From: Ophiostoma sp. CBS 140.51
Taxonomy: Eukaryota > Ascomycota > Sordariomycetes > Ophiostomatales > Ophiostomataceae
Assembly (NCBI GenBank): GCA_029298735.1
Contig: JANSLP010000566.1
Coordinates: 1 to 11,105 of the forward strand
DNA: 11,105 nt
Direction of reading: 5' to 3'
Below, piece by piece: positions 1-6,118 of the stretch (the first letter of the stretch is position 1; each line of letters starts with the position of its first letter). The translations under genes were made by a program, and so were the position numbers. The notes beneath the pieces are model-generated. The model was not told where the DNA came from. It saw nothing but the letters and a program-made list of their open reading frames with translations, and searched no databases.

Positions 1-775
1 ACTGAAAGGAGAATCGGACTCGATCTTGGAACTCATAGAGAACAAACAATAACAGTAAATAAACCTGTTGATATCTGATTGTGAATTGAATACCGATATC
101 ATCTATGTAGAAATTCTGATGGAAAAAGGGCGAGGTCTGTTAAGAAATCTGGTATATGGACGTCCAGTTACTACCAGACGTGGTAAAATTACGGTAAATG
201 AAGAGAATGTGAAATTGTTTACGGACGCAATGGAATGGATAAAGCTCCAATTGAAAGCAGAAAAATCGCACATAGAAGCACATTCCTCCTTGGAATATTT
301 CAGTGCTGTCAAGCCTCCGATAAAGCCAGTTCTGCAGTCGTTAAAATCAAAAGAATTCTGTTGCAATGTTGATTTCATCCCTTTCACGTGCAAATTACAC
401 GATATTTTTTTCCTGCCACTAAATGTTTTGTTCTTGTTGTTCATCCCTCCCATTTTTAGCCTCACCAATTTCCAAAGCACGGGACTCTCCGATTCGTGCA
501 TCATTTTCATTTTGCTGCCTATTCCCAGAGAGACTCCCGTTGGTGGGAATTGGCAATTGGCTTTGCTTTGACGTTGCAACTGCCGCTTTAAGCAAAGAGG
601 GCAGGCAGGCTGGCAGGGTACCATTCCCCCCTCATTCGGTGGCCGTTTGTGCCGTCTCCTCACACTACGACTTCAGCCGCCTCGGCCGCTTCCAAGACGC
701 ATACAAAGATCGCGTGCTGCCCTCTTCGCATGCAATGGAAAGAAAGAACGTCTTTTAACGCATTTTTTCACACTT
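1..775. other. Left flank, about 775 bases without a confident gene
   Basis: Bases 1-400 are AT-richer than the two recognised genes, and 400-760 are mixed. Open frames exist on both strands (plus 68-571; minus 663-103), but neither encodes anything I recognise, and they overlap antisense. A short frame open at the left edge (2-52, ending LELIENKQ then TAA) could be the tail of a plus-strand gene lying outside the window, but 16 codons cannot decide this. No tRNA, transposon end or long repeat is visible. Confidence 0.5.
119..571 (+). other. Unrecognised AT-rich open frame, doubtful gene
   Basis: From ATG 119 the frame encodes 150 residues. The first 85 or so look protein-like, with a mix of charged and hydrophobic residues and a helix-like segment MEWIKLQLKAEKSHIEAH. 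The remainder turns into a Phe/Leu/Ile/Pro-rich tail of the kind that pyrimidine-rich non-coding DNA gives. Codons often end in A or T, unlike the dehydrogenase and debranching genes. The ATG context is poor (C at -3). An antisense frame of similar length overlaps it. It could be a small lineage-specific gene, a decayed gene, or chance; I favour chance or decay. Confidence 0.15.
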
Positions 776-781
776 TTATTG
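776..781 (-). terminator. Polyadenylation signal AATAAA of the glycerol-3-phosphate dehydrogenase gene
   Basis: The minus strand reads AATAAA about 145 nt after the stop codon at 926-924, inside an AT-rich flank. Position and motif fit a cleavage/polyadenylation signal for this gene. Fungal signals are loose, so the exact 3' end is not fixed by this. Confidence 0.5.
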
Positions 782-814
782 TTCTTATTTTACTACTGAT
801 AACCTAAGAAAGAC

Positions 815-872
815 GAAATAATCGAAATCGAAATCATCGAATCCTTAAAATCCTCGAAATTCTCAAAATCCA
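815..872 (-). repeat. Degenerate GATTTCGA-type tandem repeat in the 3' UTR
   Basis: The minus strand shows repeated GATTTCGA / GATTTTGA / GATTCGA words at spacings of about 6 to 10 bases between the stop codon and the AATAAA signal. The units are imperfect and the spacing varies, so this is a simple-sequence tract rather than a defined satellite. It should lie in the 3' UTR. Confidence 0.4.
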
Positions 873-923
873 GTGCAAATCACGATTACCATCCGCCAAC
901 AACTCCCATCACCTTCTCACCCT

Positions 924-2596
924 CTAGCAGTCATAGTCGTGTGCGGACCGCGCGACCAACCGGGGAATGTCGTCGACCTTGTGCTTGCCAGCCAGGATGC
1001 CTATTCTGTTAGTAGGTGTTCAGAAGGTAAAAATGATTAGGTGGGATACTTTGGGGACTCACCATCAACTGCTGTGAAGAGAGGGTACTTGCTCTCGAGC
1101 CCCCGCGCCTTGAGAAACGAGTTGACCTCCTTAGCCGTCGTCGTGCCCTGCAGCTTCTGTCCGTTGAGCTCGGCCTTTTCAACCTCCTCAACCGACACGC
1201 CGCGCTCCACCGACAGCTTGGCGCACCGGAAGTTGCGGCCACCGGAGCACGAGGTAATCAAGTCGGCCACACCTGCACTCTCCTCGGTAAACGTCGCCGT
1301 GTGCACCGTCTCGCCGAAAAACTCTTTACCAAACTGGACCATCTCCATCAGGCCAAGGCGCATAACCGCGGCCTTGGCGTTGTCGCCCCAGCCACGGCCG
1401 TCGACGAAACCGGCTGCGAGCGCGACAATGTTCTTGAGGGCGCCGCTGAGTGAAACACCAGCAACATCGGTGACAGTGCTGACGTGGAAGTAGGGACGGT
1501 GGAAGAGGGCCGACAGGGTGTTGTGGTCGAGGGGCGGGTAGTCGGCCGGCAGAGGTGTGAGCTTGGTCTTGCTGGCCTGGCCGCGGGCGTCGCGGTGGCG
1601 GATGTCCTGGGCATGGGCCTCGGCGGGGGAGACCTCGCCGTTGTTCTGGGTCGAGTCCTTGTTGGTGCGGGCGTCACCACCGTCACCACCGGCACCGGGC
1701 GACCGGTCGCGCGAAGAGGGGTTCTTGGAGTGGTCAACTGGGGGCGGGTCGTAGGCAATGGTGGTCTCGCTCCATTTCTCGAGAGCAATCTCCGAGGCCA
1801 AGTTGGCACCCGACAGCGAACCGCAGTAGATTCCCAGAGCGTCGCCGATCCACTCGGAAAACAGCGAGATGCCGTCGTCGCTCACATTGACGCCCTTGAT
1901 GCACGAGATGCCGCGGGCGTACGGCAGAATCTTGCCGTCAATCTGCTTGCAGACGTTGCCGATGAACTGGTGGGGCAGGTTGAAGACCAGGATCGTCGAA
2001 TCTTGGACAGCGTCGAGCAGCGAGGGGTTGGCGACGACGTTGTTGGGCAGGCGGATGTTGGGCAGGTACTTGACGTTCTCGTGGTAGGCGTTGATGACCT
2101 CGGTGAGCTTCTGGGGTTTCCCATCGGCGCGGACGGCGTCCTTAAGGTGGGAGTCCTGGGGGATCACAACGTCCTCTTCAAAGACCCACATCTGGACATC
2201 CTTCTCGAACAGGTTGGGGTGCTCGGCGGTGTTCTCGGCGACGATCTTGGCAATGGTCGAGCCCCAGTTGCCGGAGCCGACGACGGTGACCTTGTGCTTT
2301 TTGGTGTAGTTTGTTGTTGAGCTGGCCATGGTGGGCGGTTGTGTGTTGACTGTGGTTGAGGTGGAAGTTGTGGAGAGGAAGGTGGCGGTCGAGGTGAACG
2401 AGCGGTGACGGGTGCTCGTTTGTGACTGCGAGGCGCGTGAAAGTCGAGTTGAAGTCTTGGAGTAAGAGCTGGACGGGCTGAACAAGCCACTTATCGGACG
2501 ATAAGACGATGGTGAGCTTTTGGGTGAGACGCTCAGAAAGGTGCGAGGCCGTGAGAGAGCTCGGAGGGCAGCTGGTGGACCGCGCAGCAAAACCAT
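924..2596 (-). CDS. GPD1: NAD-dependent glycerol-3-phosphate dehydrogenase, two exons, two candidate starts
   Basis: Reduces dihydroxyacetone phosphate to glycerol-3-phosphate with NADH (EC 1.1.1.8), feeding glycerol and glycerolipid synthesis. Coding segments are 2596-1063 and 1000-924, with intron 1062-1001. From the inner ATG at 2329 the protein is 447 residues. In that numbering I see the Rossmann loop GSGNWG (18-23), the CIKG lysine (K145), GALKN (catalytic-type K299), GWGDNAK (313-319), and DLITS...GGRN (D356, R365, N366). All are hallmarks of the family. The splice restores a normal C-terminus (VDGILAGKHKVDDIP...HDYDC). Residues 194-268 form a Pro/Ser/Gly/Asp-rich loop about 60 residues longer than in yeast Gpd1. 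Translation from the first ATG (2596) gives 536 residues; the extra 89 contain no Asp or Glu, have nine Arg, and end in an RHRSFTSTA-type stretch, like a mitochondrial presequence. No PTS1 or PTS2 signal is seen. The function is very secure; the use of the upstream start is inferred. Confidence 0.96.
1001..1062 (-). other. Spliceosomal intron in the 3' part of the glycerol-3-phosphate dehydrogenase gene
   Basis: On the minus strand the 62-nt intron opens with GTGAGT (1062-1057), has a perfect TACTAAC branch site (1014-1008) and ends in AATAG (1005-1001). It splits a glycine codon after the first base. Splicing joins AVD-G to ILAGKHKVDDIP and restores a family-typical C-terminus. Reading through instead gives GESPKYPT and a stop at 1039-1037. 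The distance from branch site to acceptor is very short, and an earlier AG (CTAACAG) must be skipped to keep the frame. Confidence 0.93.
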
Positions 2597-2778
2597 ACGA
2601 GTGGGCCCGTTGAGGTGAGTGAGAGAGAGAGGGTATGAAGAGTAGGTGAGATGCTGTAGGTGAGTGTGCAAAGAAAAAGACAAGCAGGCGAAGATGCAAA
2701 AGTGAGACAAAGGCTTAGGGATGAGGATAGGCGGTTGAGAGAGGGCGGGGAATCGGTTTATGAAAGGATACTAGGTGG

Positions 2779-2791
2779 AGGGGAGTAGGGG
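2779..2791. promoter_or_regulatory. Tandem pair of stress-response-element-like AGGGG sites
   Basis: AGGGG occurs at 2779-2783 and 2787-2791 (CCCCT on the gene strand), 8 bp apart, about 185-195 bp upstream of the first ATG of the dehydrogenase gene. AGGGG/CCCCT is the core bound by Msn2/Msn4-type zinc-finger factors, which act in either orientation. In yeast, glycerol-3-phosphate dehydrogenase is induced by osmotic stress. A 5-bp core occurs often by chance; the close pairing raises its standing only modestly. Confidence 0.35.
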
Positions 2792-3096
2792 ACGAAAATG
2801 TCGAAAAGCTAAGAGGAAAGGGTCGAAGCTAAAAAGGGCGGAGAAGGACTGAGGTTCAAAGAGGTGGATGAGAAGAGGGAGAAGACAGAAAACGACCAAC
2901 GGTCAAAACGAAGAAAGGGCGGAGATTTAGACTGTTGGTGATAACAATGGCAGAAAAGGACACAATTGGCAGGAGCCCGGAGATTCACGTCGACGAGGCA
3001 AGAGCTTCCTGCTGGCCGAGGCTGTACACTAAAAAGGTTGTCTCGTGCCTTCTCTTTTTTCGGGCTCTGTTCTGTTGTTGAGGGAAGCTCTAGGGT

Positions 3097-3129
3097 AGCG
3101 CAAAACTAGGTGCAAAATAGGTGCAAAAT
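3097..3129 (+). repeat. Three tandem copies of an 11-bp unit (AGGTGCAAAAT)
   Basis: Two perfect copies of AGGTGCAAAAT lie at 3108-3118 and 3119-3129, preceded by a diverged copy AGCGCAAAACT at 3097-3107. They lie about 500 bp upstream of the dehydrogenase's first ATG. They could be iterated factor-binding sites or replication-slippage products; I do not recognise the word as a named element. Confidence 0.7.
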
Positions 3130-3450
3130 AGGGCCTGGGAGCCGGGTGGGTGGATGGTCTCAATGGTGAAGAGCGGCGGGCAGGAACGATGGGCGATCGA
3201 CCACGCCAGTGACGCAAAGACGCCGGCAGAAAATTTGGTTGAGAAGAATATCAGCCAACAGCATCCCACCGCTTTCCTGTTTGGGAGGCCTTTTCAATGG
3301 AGGGGCTGTAGTCTTGGCTTTTTCTTGGGCGTCCTTTGGACGCCTTTTCTCGCTTTTGGTTGGCTTTTGGCAGCTGAGGGAGGCAAAGTCGGTGACGCCG
3401 GTGCAGGTCCAGACCGTTTCTAGCCATTGTCCGGCCTTTGTTTTTGAGTG

Positions 3451-3500
3451 TTGTCTCGTCTATCCTCGTCTATCCTCGTCTATCCTCGTCTATCCTCGTT
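3451..3500 (+). repeat. Minisatellite with 10-bp unit (TATCCTCGTC)
   Basis: Three perfect copies of TATCCTCGTC (3461-3490) are followed by one with a final C-to-T change (3491-3500) and preceded by a diverged unit TTGTCTCGTC (3451-3460). A further decayed unit may follow. The period is close to one DNA helical turn. It sits in the intergenic region and is likely to vary in copy number among strains. Confidence 0.85.
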
Positions 3501-3648
3501 TACCTCGCCGTATCTCACGCTGTAATCTCAGCACAGGAGGGCACAAGACAGTACTGAGCCGAGGACACAGCGGACTTTCACACTCTTTTTACGAGCTTTC
3601 GTCCAGTCTTTTTGCGCTTTTCGTCTCTTTCCGTCTTTTTTGGCACTT

Positions 3649-3660
3649 GCGCCGCGGCGC
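3649..3660. promoter_or_regulatory. Perfect 12-bp GC palindrome GCGCCGCGGCGC
   Basis: The 12 bases read the same on both strands. Flanking sequence is T-rich, so the all-GC island stands out. Symmetric CG-rich sites are typical targets of dimeric fungal zinc-cluster factors, but no specific factor can be named from the sequence. Confidence 0.3.
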
Positions 3661-4500
3661 CGCCCGTTCTTTCCTCGCTCCAGTTGGAGTCGCCTGAAAG
3701 CACCACAAGCTCCTGCTAAATTTGGCAGCAAATTTTTTTGCTCTCTCCCTCCCACTACAACACAACCCAAAACATTCATTTTGCATGTGAAAGTAAAAGC
3801 TGCCCCTGTCAAACGAGAGAAGGCTGAAGGATCTCGGTCTTCGGTTCAGCTTTTTGCCAATTGCCTCGCTACGAGGCTGTGAGTCCGTGACAGATCTGAC
3901 TTTGGCATTTTCTCGTATTTTTGACAGGTCCTTTTATCGTCCTTTTTTATTGTGCTTTTCGTCCCCTTTTCCGCATCGTTATCGTGCCCCCTTTTCGATG
4001 GAATCTTTTTGTCCCGACCTGCTCCGTTCAAAGGCTCTTTCCCCAGAAAGCATCGTCAAGTACCTGAAGCACAGTAAACAGCTACAGAACTACATGACCT
4101 TTTCAACCACTATGGTTGGTTCTTGCCCACTCTAAACACTATCTGTGTTCCCCAACAAAACTGCACTGCATCTGCAACATGCTTCTACAAGATATGCACA
4201 TAATGCATTTCAAGAATACCTCGTCCAGTGATGCCGTTCAATCCACACCGCTCACCTTCATGACGCTATTGTCAATTCCCAGTTTCCACTTTGCAATCCT
4301 TCCATTCCTGGCTTCTGGCTTTTATTTCTTCCGTCGCATTTCAATCGTCTGCACAATGACGCAGTTCATGGCACGGGATGGCGCCCTGGTGTGACACGGG
4401 AAAGCCATGCTTCTGTCCCAGCTTTTCTTTTGTGTCGTTTATGCCTGCCGTTTTACGTCGTAATAAGTCAACCGTTTTATGTCCTCTGTTCAATTCCCCG

Positions 4501-4587
4501 CAGGCACAGCATCCGCGGGGCTTTAGCTCCGAGTCCCATCATCGATGCCACTAAATAAAGTCGTTGTCAATCGCCAGGCACAGCATG
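4501..4587 (+). repeat. Pair of 12-bp direct repeats CAGGCACAGCAT, 75 bp apart
   Basis: CAGGCACAGCAT occurs at 4501-4512 and again at 4576-4587, each preceded within a few bases by TCAAT. The first copy overlaps a potential hairpin with stem CCCCGC/GCGGGG (4496-4501 with 4515-4520). It also lies next to an inverted match to TGCCTGC at 4442-4448. The repeats are short and nothing suggests a mobile element. Confidence 0.55.
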
Positions 4588-4816
4588 TTCTGGGATCTGG
4601 GATATTCCGTGAAGCCGGTCCAGCCGCGATGATCGTCTCTTCAGTCTTCATTTTTTATGTCCATTTTTTCTCCTATTTTTGTGAAACCGAGCTTCATCTT
4701 TATTTCTACGTCAATTGATTCCCCGCATCAATTAATAGACTGTCTCGACTGTCTTGTCGTCACTGCTTCAAACTGTGTCTTAGATGCTTTGTTCGATGGC
4801 TGAAGACAACTCTCTG

Positions 4817-4873
4817 CCAATTCGCGCCTCAGCAAGCCCCATGTCTCTGAATTCTGTGTATCTCTCTATAAAT
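4817..4873 (+). promoter_or_regulatory. Possible core promoter: CCAAT at 4817-4821 and TATAAAT at 4867-4873
   Basis: A CCAAT box precedes a TATAAAT box by 46 bp, a common spacing. They are followed by a pyrimidine-rich stretch (about 4940-5030) and no ATG until 5142. This would place transcription starts near 4900 and a leader of roughly 240 nt before the small ORF at 5142, or a leader of about 1.2 kb before the debranching-enzyme start at 6119. Both boxes are short and could be chance. Confidence 0.3.
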
Positions 4874-5141
4874 TCGTCTTGCTGACTCGTAACGGCTCCA
4901 GTGGCCCCATATTCGCATTGGCGACACAATCGACGACGCTTGTCGTGGCTTGTCCTTGCCTTGGTTTTTTGTCTGCGTCTTTTTTCTCTTCTTTCGACTT
5001 CCTTTTCTTTTCGTCTCCGCTACTCGATTAAAGTTTATTCAATAGTCGCATCTCCACGGCCCACGTTCTTTGCTACACCGCAGTGCTGGCGTCCAAGGCG
5101 AGCTGGCCACCGCGTTTTCCGTGCAGTTGCGAAAAGCGAAA

Positions 5142-5345
5142 ATGTCAAAAGGGCACAATTACGTCATTCATGTCGCGACAACGGCACAGAAAAGCACAGA
5201 CCTGGCTCTACACAATAAAGGAGACATTCTCGCGGTAATATCGTGGCCCGCAGGTCTGAGTTACAGGGGGTTTATTTGGGGCAGCTTGGCCTGGATCGTT
5301 CTAGCCTGTGCTTGGTGCTGTTCGTGGGCCTGCACTTGCCTGTAA
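5142..5345 (+). other. Candidate small ORF or long upstream ORF, 67 residues with a C-terminal membrane-like segment
   Basis: The ATG at 5142 is the first one downstream of the TATAAAT at 4867 and has a good fungal context (GAAAATGTC, A at -3). The frame encodes a polar N-terminal half (MSKGHNYVIHVATTAQKST...) and a hydrophobic C-terminal stretch of about 25 residues with five Cys and several Trp, reminiscent of a tail anchor. Against a real gene: 39 of 67 codons end in G or C, apparently less than in the neighbouring genes, the codons include CTA, ATA, GTA and TCA, and Trp/Cys enrichment is common in chance frames. No family is recognised. It may instead be a regulatory upstream ORF of the debranching gene. 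Confidence 0.2.
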
Positions 5346-5381
5346 TGGTCTCTTATTATCTGCAATCGCCTGTAATCGTCT
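5331..5381 (+). repeat. Imperfect direct repeat of 21 bp with 30-bp period
   Basis: Bases 5331-5351 and 5361-5381 match at 18 of 21 positions around the shared core GCCTGTAAT. The first copy contains the TAA that ends the 67-residue frame. It could be a local duplication or chance; no function can be assigned. Confidence 0.45.
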
Positions 5382-6044
5382 GCCCCGCAGTGGCTCCCAT
5401 CCATGTACCCTCGTGGCTGTAGTCGCCGCAAAAAGATACCTGAAACCAAGTTTCGCTCGTTCTTTATCTGTCCCGCTCTTGGTCGCTCTTGGTTCACAGC
5501 AAAGCTCCTTCCATCTCGATTCCTCCTGTCTCTGGCGATTACTGAAAACAGCTGTTAGGCAAGAGGCAAGCTCGAGCACCTCAACGGTGCAAACGCCCCC
5601 CTGAGATGGACCTGATTGGCGTCGGTAGCCCTTGCCCGTTCCTGTTCTTTCGTGTCGTTCCTTCTTTCTCTTTGTGGCTTTTGTGCTCTTGCACCGGAGA
5701 AAATAGCTCTTTCCTTCTTTCTGCTCAAGCTGTGCTTGCCGTATATGAACAGATTAGGTCAGGTCGTCACCTCCTTCCTTTCCTTCCCTTCATAGATAAT
5801 AAGACCATTCCGCTCTTCGGAAAAGTGCATCCATTTCGTGCCTCCGTTTTTGTCTCGTCTTCTGCCTCACTTTTGGCCATTCTTCGACAGCGTACTTCGC
5901 CTTCCTTTCTGCTTGCATCTTCCCTCTACCCCAAGCTCCAATTCCACTTTCCAAGTACCGCCCCCCCCCCCCGTGGCCATTATCGAAAAGGATCGACTCC
6001 ACCTCTACGCAAATCCGACCCGCCGCATGCCCGCAGCGTGGTGA
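5345..6044 (+). other. Cluster of short upstream ORFs before the debranching-enzyme gene
   Basis: If the transcript starts far upstream, ribosomes meet four short frames ahead of ATG 6119: 5345-5422 (25 residues, its ATG overlapping the previous stop as TAATG), 5403-5558 (51 residues), 5745-5795 (16 residues) and 6027-6044 (MPAAW). All end before 6119. Such a series would normally depress translation of the main ORF, so either the start site lies downstream or the frames are regulatory. There is no coding evidence for any of the peptides. Confidence 0.3.
5961..5972 (+). repeat. Homopolymer of 12 C
   Basis: An uninterrupted run of twelve C lies in the leader of the debranching-enzyme gene, 147 bp before its start. 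Such runs are slippage-prone in replication and sequencing, so its length may vary or be misread. A frame running through it would be unstable, which argues that this stretch is untranslated. Confidence 0.9.
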
Positions 6045-6058
6045 GCGTCCGCCTTCTG

Positions 6059-6115
6059 CTTCTTCTCTTCTTTCCTCCTCTCTCTTTTCTTCTTCCTTTT
6101 CTTTTTCTTCTTCCC
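6059..6115 (+). promoter_or_regulatory. 57-nt pure pyrimidine tract directly before the debranching-enzyme start
   Basis: Every base from 6059 to 6115 is C or T, and the run ends three bases before ATG 6119. Pyrimidine-rich tracts are typical of fungal core promoters, where transcription often starts at or just after them, and of leaders. No AG acceptor occurs before the ATG, so it does not look like an intron end. It is most likely leader or initiator sequence. Confidence 0.55.
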
Positions 6116-6118
6116 ACA

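Larger units (their letters stand above)
2597..3261 (-). promoter_or_regulatory. Promoter and leader region of the glycerol-3-phosphate dehydrogenase gene, free of ATG
   Basis: No ATG occurs on the minus strand anywhere from 2597 to 3261, so the ATG at 2596 is the first possible AUG for any transcript starting in this interval. The minus strand is strongly pyrimidine-rich from about 2600 to 2960, typical of fungal core promoters and leaders. No clear TATA box is seen. Two AGGGG/CCCCT sites and an 11-bp tandem repeat fall inside and are listed separately. Confidence 0.6.
3501..4816. other. Intergenic DNA without a recognisable gene
   Basis: About 1.3 kb with many T-runs and no convincing coding frame. 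A 45-codon frame from ATG 3998 to 4135 has a weak start context (T at -3) and no recognisable content. CCCCT stress-element-like cores lie at 3803-3807, 3963-3967 and 3988-3992. Small inverted repeats occur at 4496-4520 (6-bp GC stem) and 4713-4733 (7-bp stem AATTGAT/ATCAATT, 7-nt loop). Two stretches matching a tRNA B-box failed folding checks. No transposon ends were found. Confidence 0.5.

Noticed and set aside
149..177. Inverted repeat TCTGGTA/TACCAGA in the left flank, possible transposon end or operator
   Set aside because: Seven-base arms only, no target-site duplication and no associated transposase frame.
1484..2320. Long plus-strand open frame (278 codons) antisense to the dehydrogenase
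   Set aside because: It is Val/Gly/Asp/Leu-rich in the manner of a complementary-strand shadow of a GC-biased gene; no domain is recognisable.
2330..2710. Peroxisomal PTS2 signal in the dehydrogenase N-terminal region, as in yeast Gpd1
   Set aside because: The closest stretch (RLSRASQSQ) fails the required positions, and the C-terminus HDYDC is not a PTS1.
3998..4135. 45-codon ORF in the intergenic region (MESFCPDLLRSK...)
   Set aside because: Poor start context, no codon bias, no recognisable homology, and many upstream ATGs in other frames.
4236..4245. B-box-like GTTCAATCC
   Set aside because: The flanking bases do not form a T-stem and there is no matching acceptor stem or A-box.
4442..4506. 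tRNA-like arrangement: 7-bp inverted repeat TGCCTGC/GCAGGCA enclosing a B-box-like GTTCAATTCC
   Set aside because: The T-arm does not pair (CTCTG against CCCCG), no A-box is present, and the 65-nt span is too short.
4713..4733. Hairpin AATTGAT/ATCAATT with 7-nt loop
   Set aside because: AT-only-rich short stem of low stability with no T-run or gene end nearby; not convincing as a terminator or RNA.
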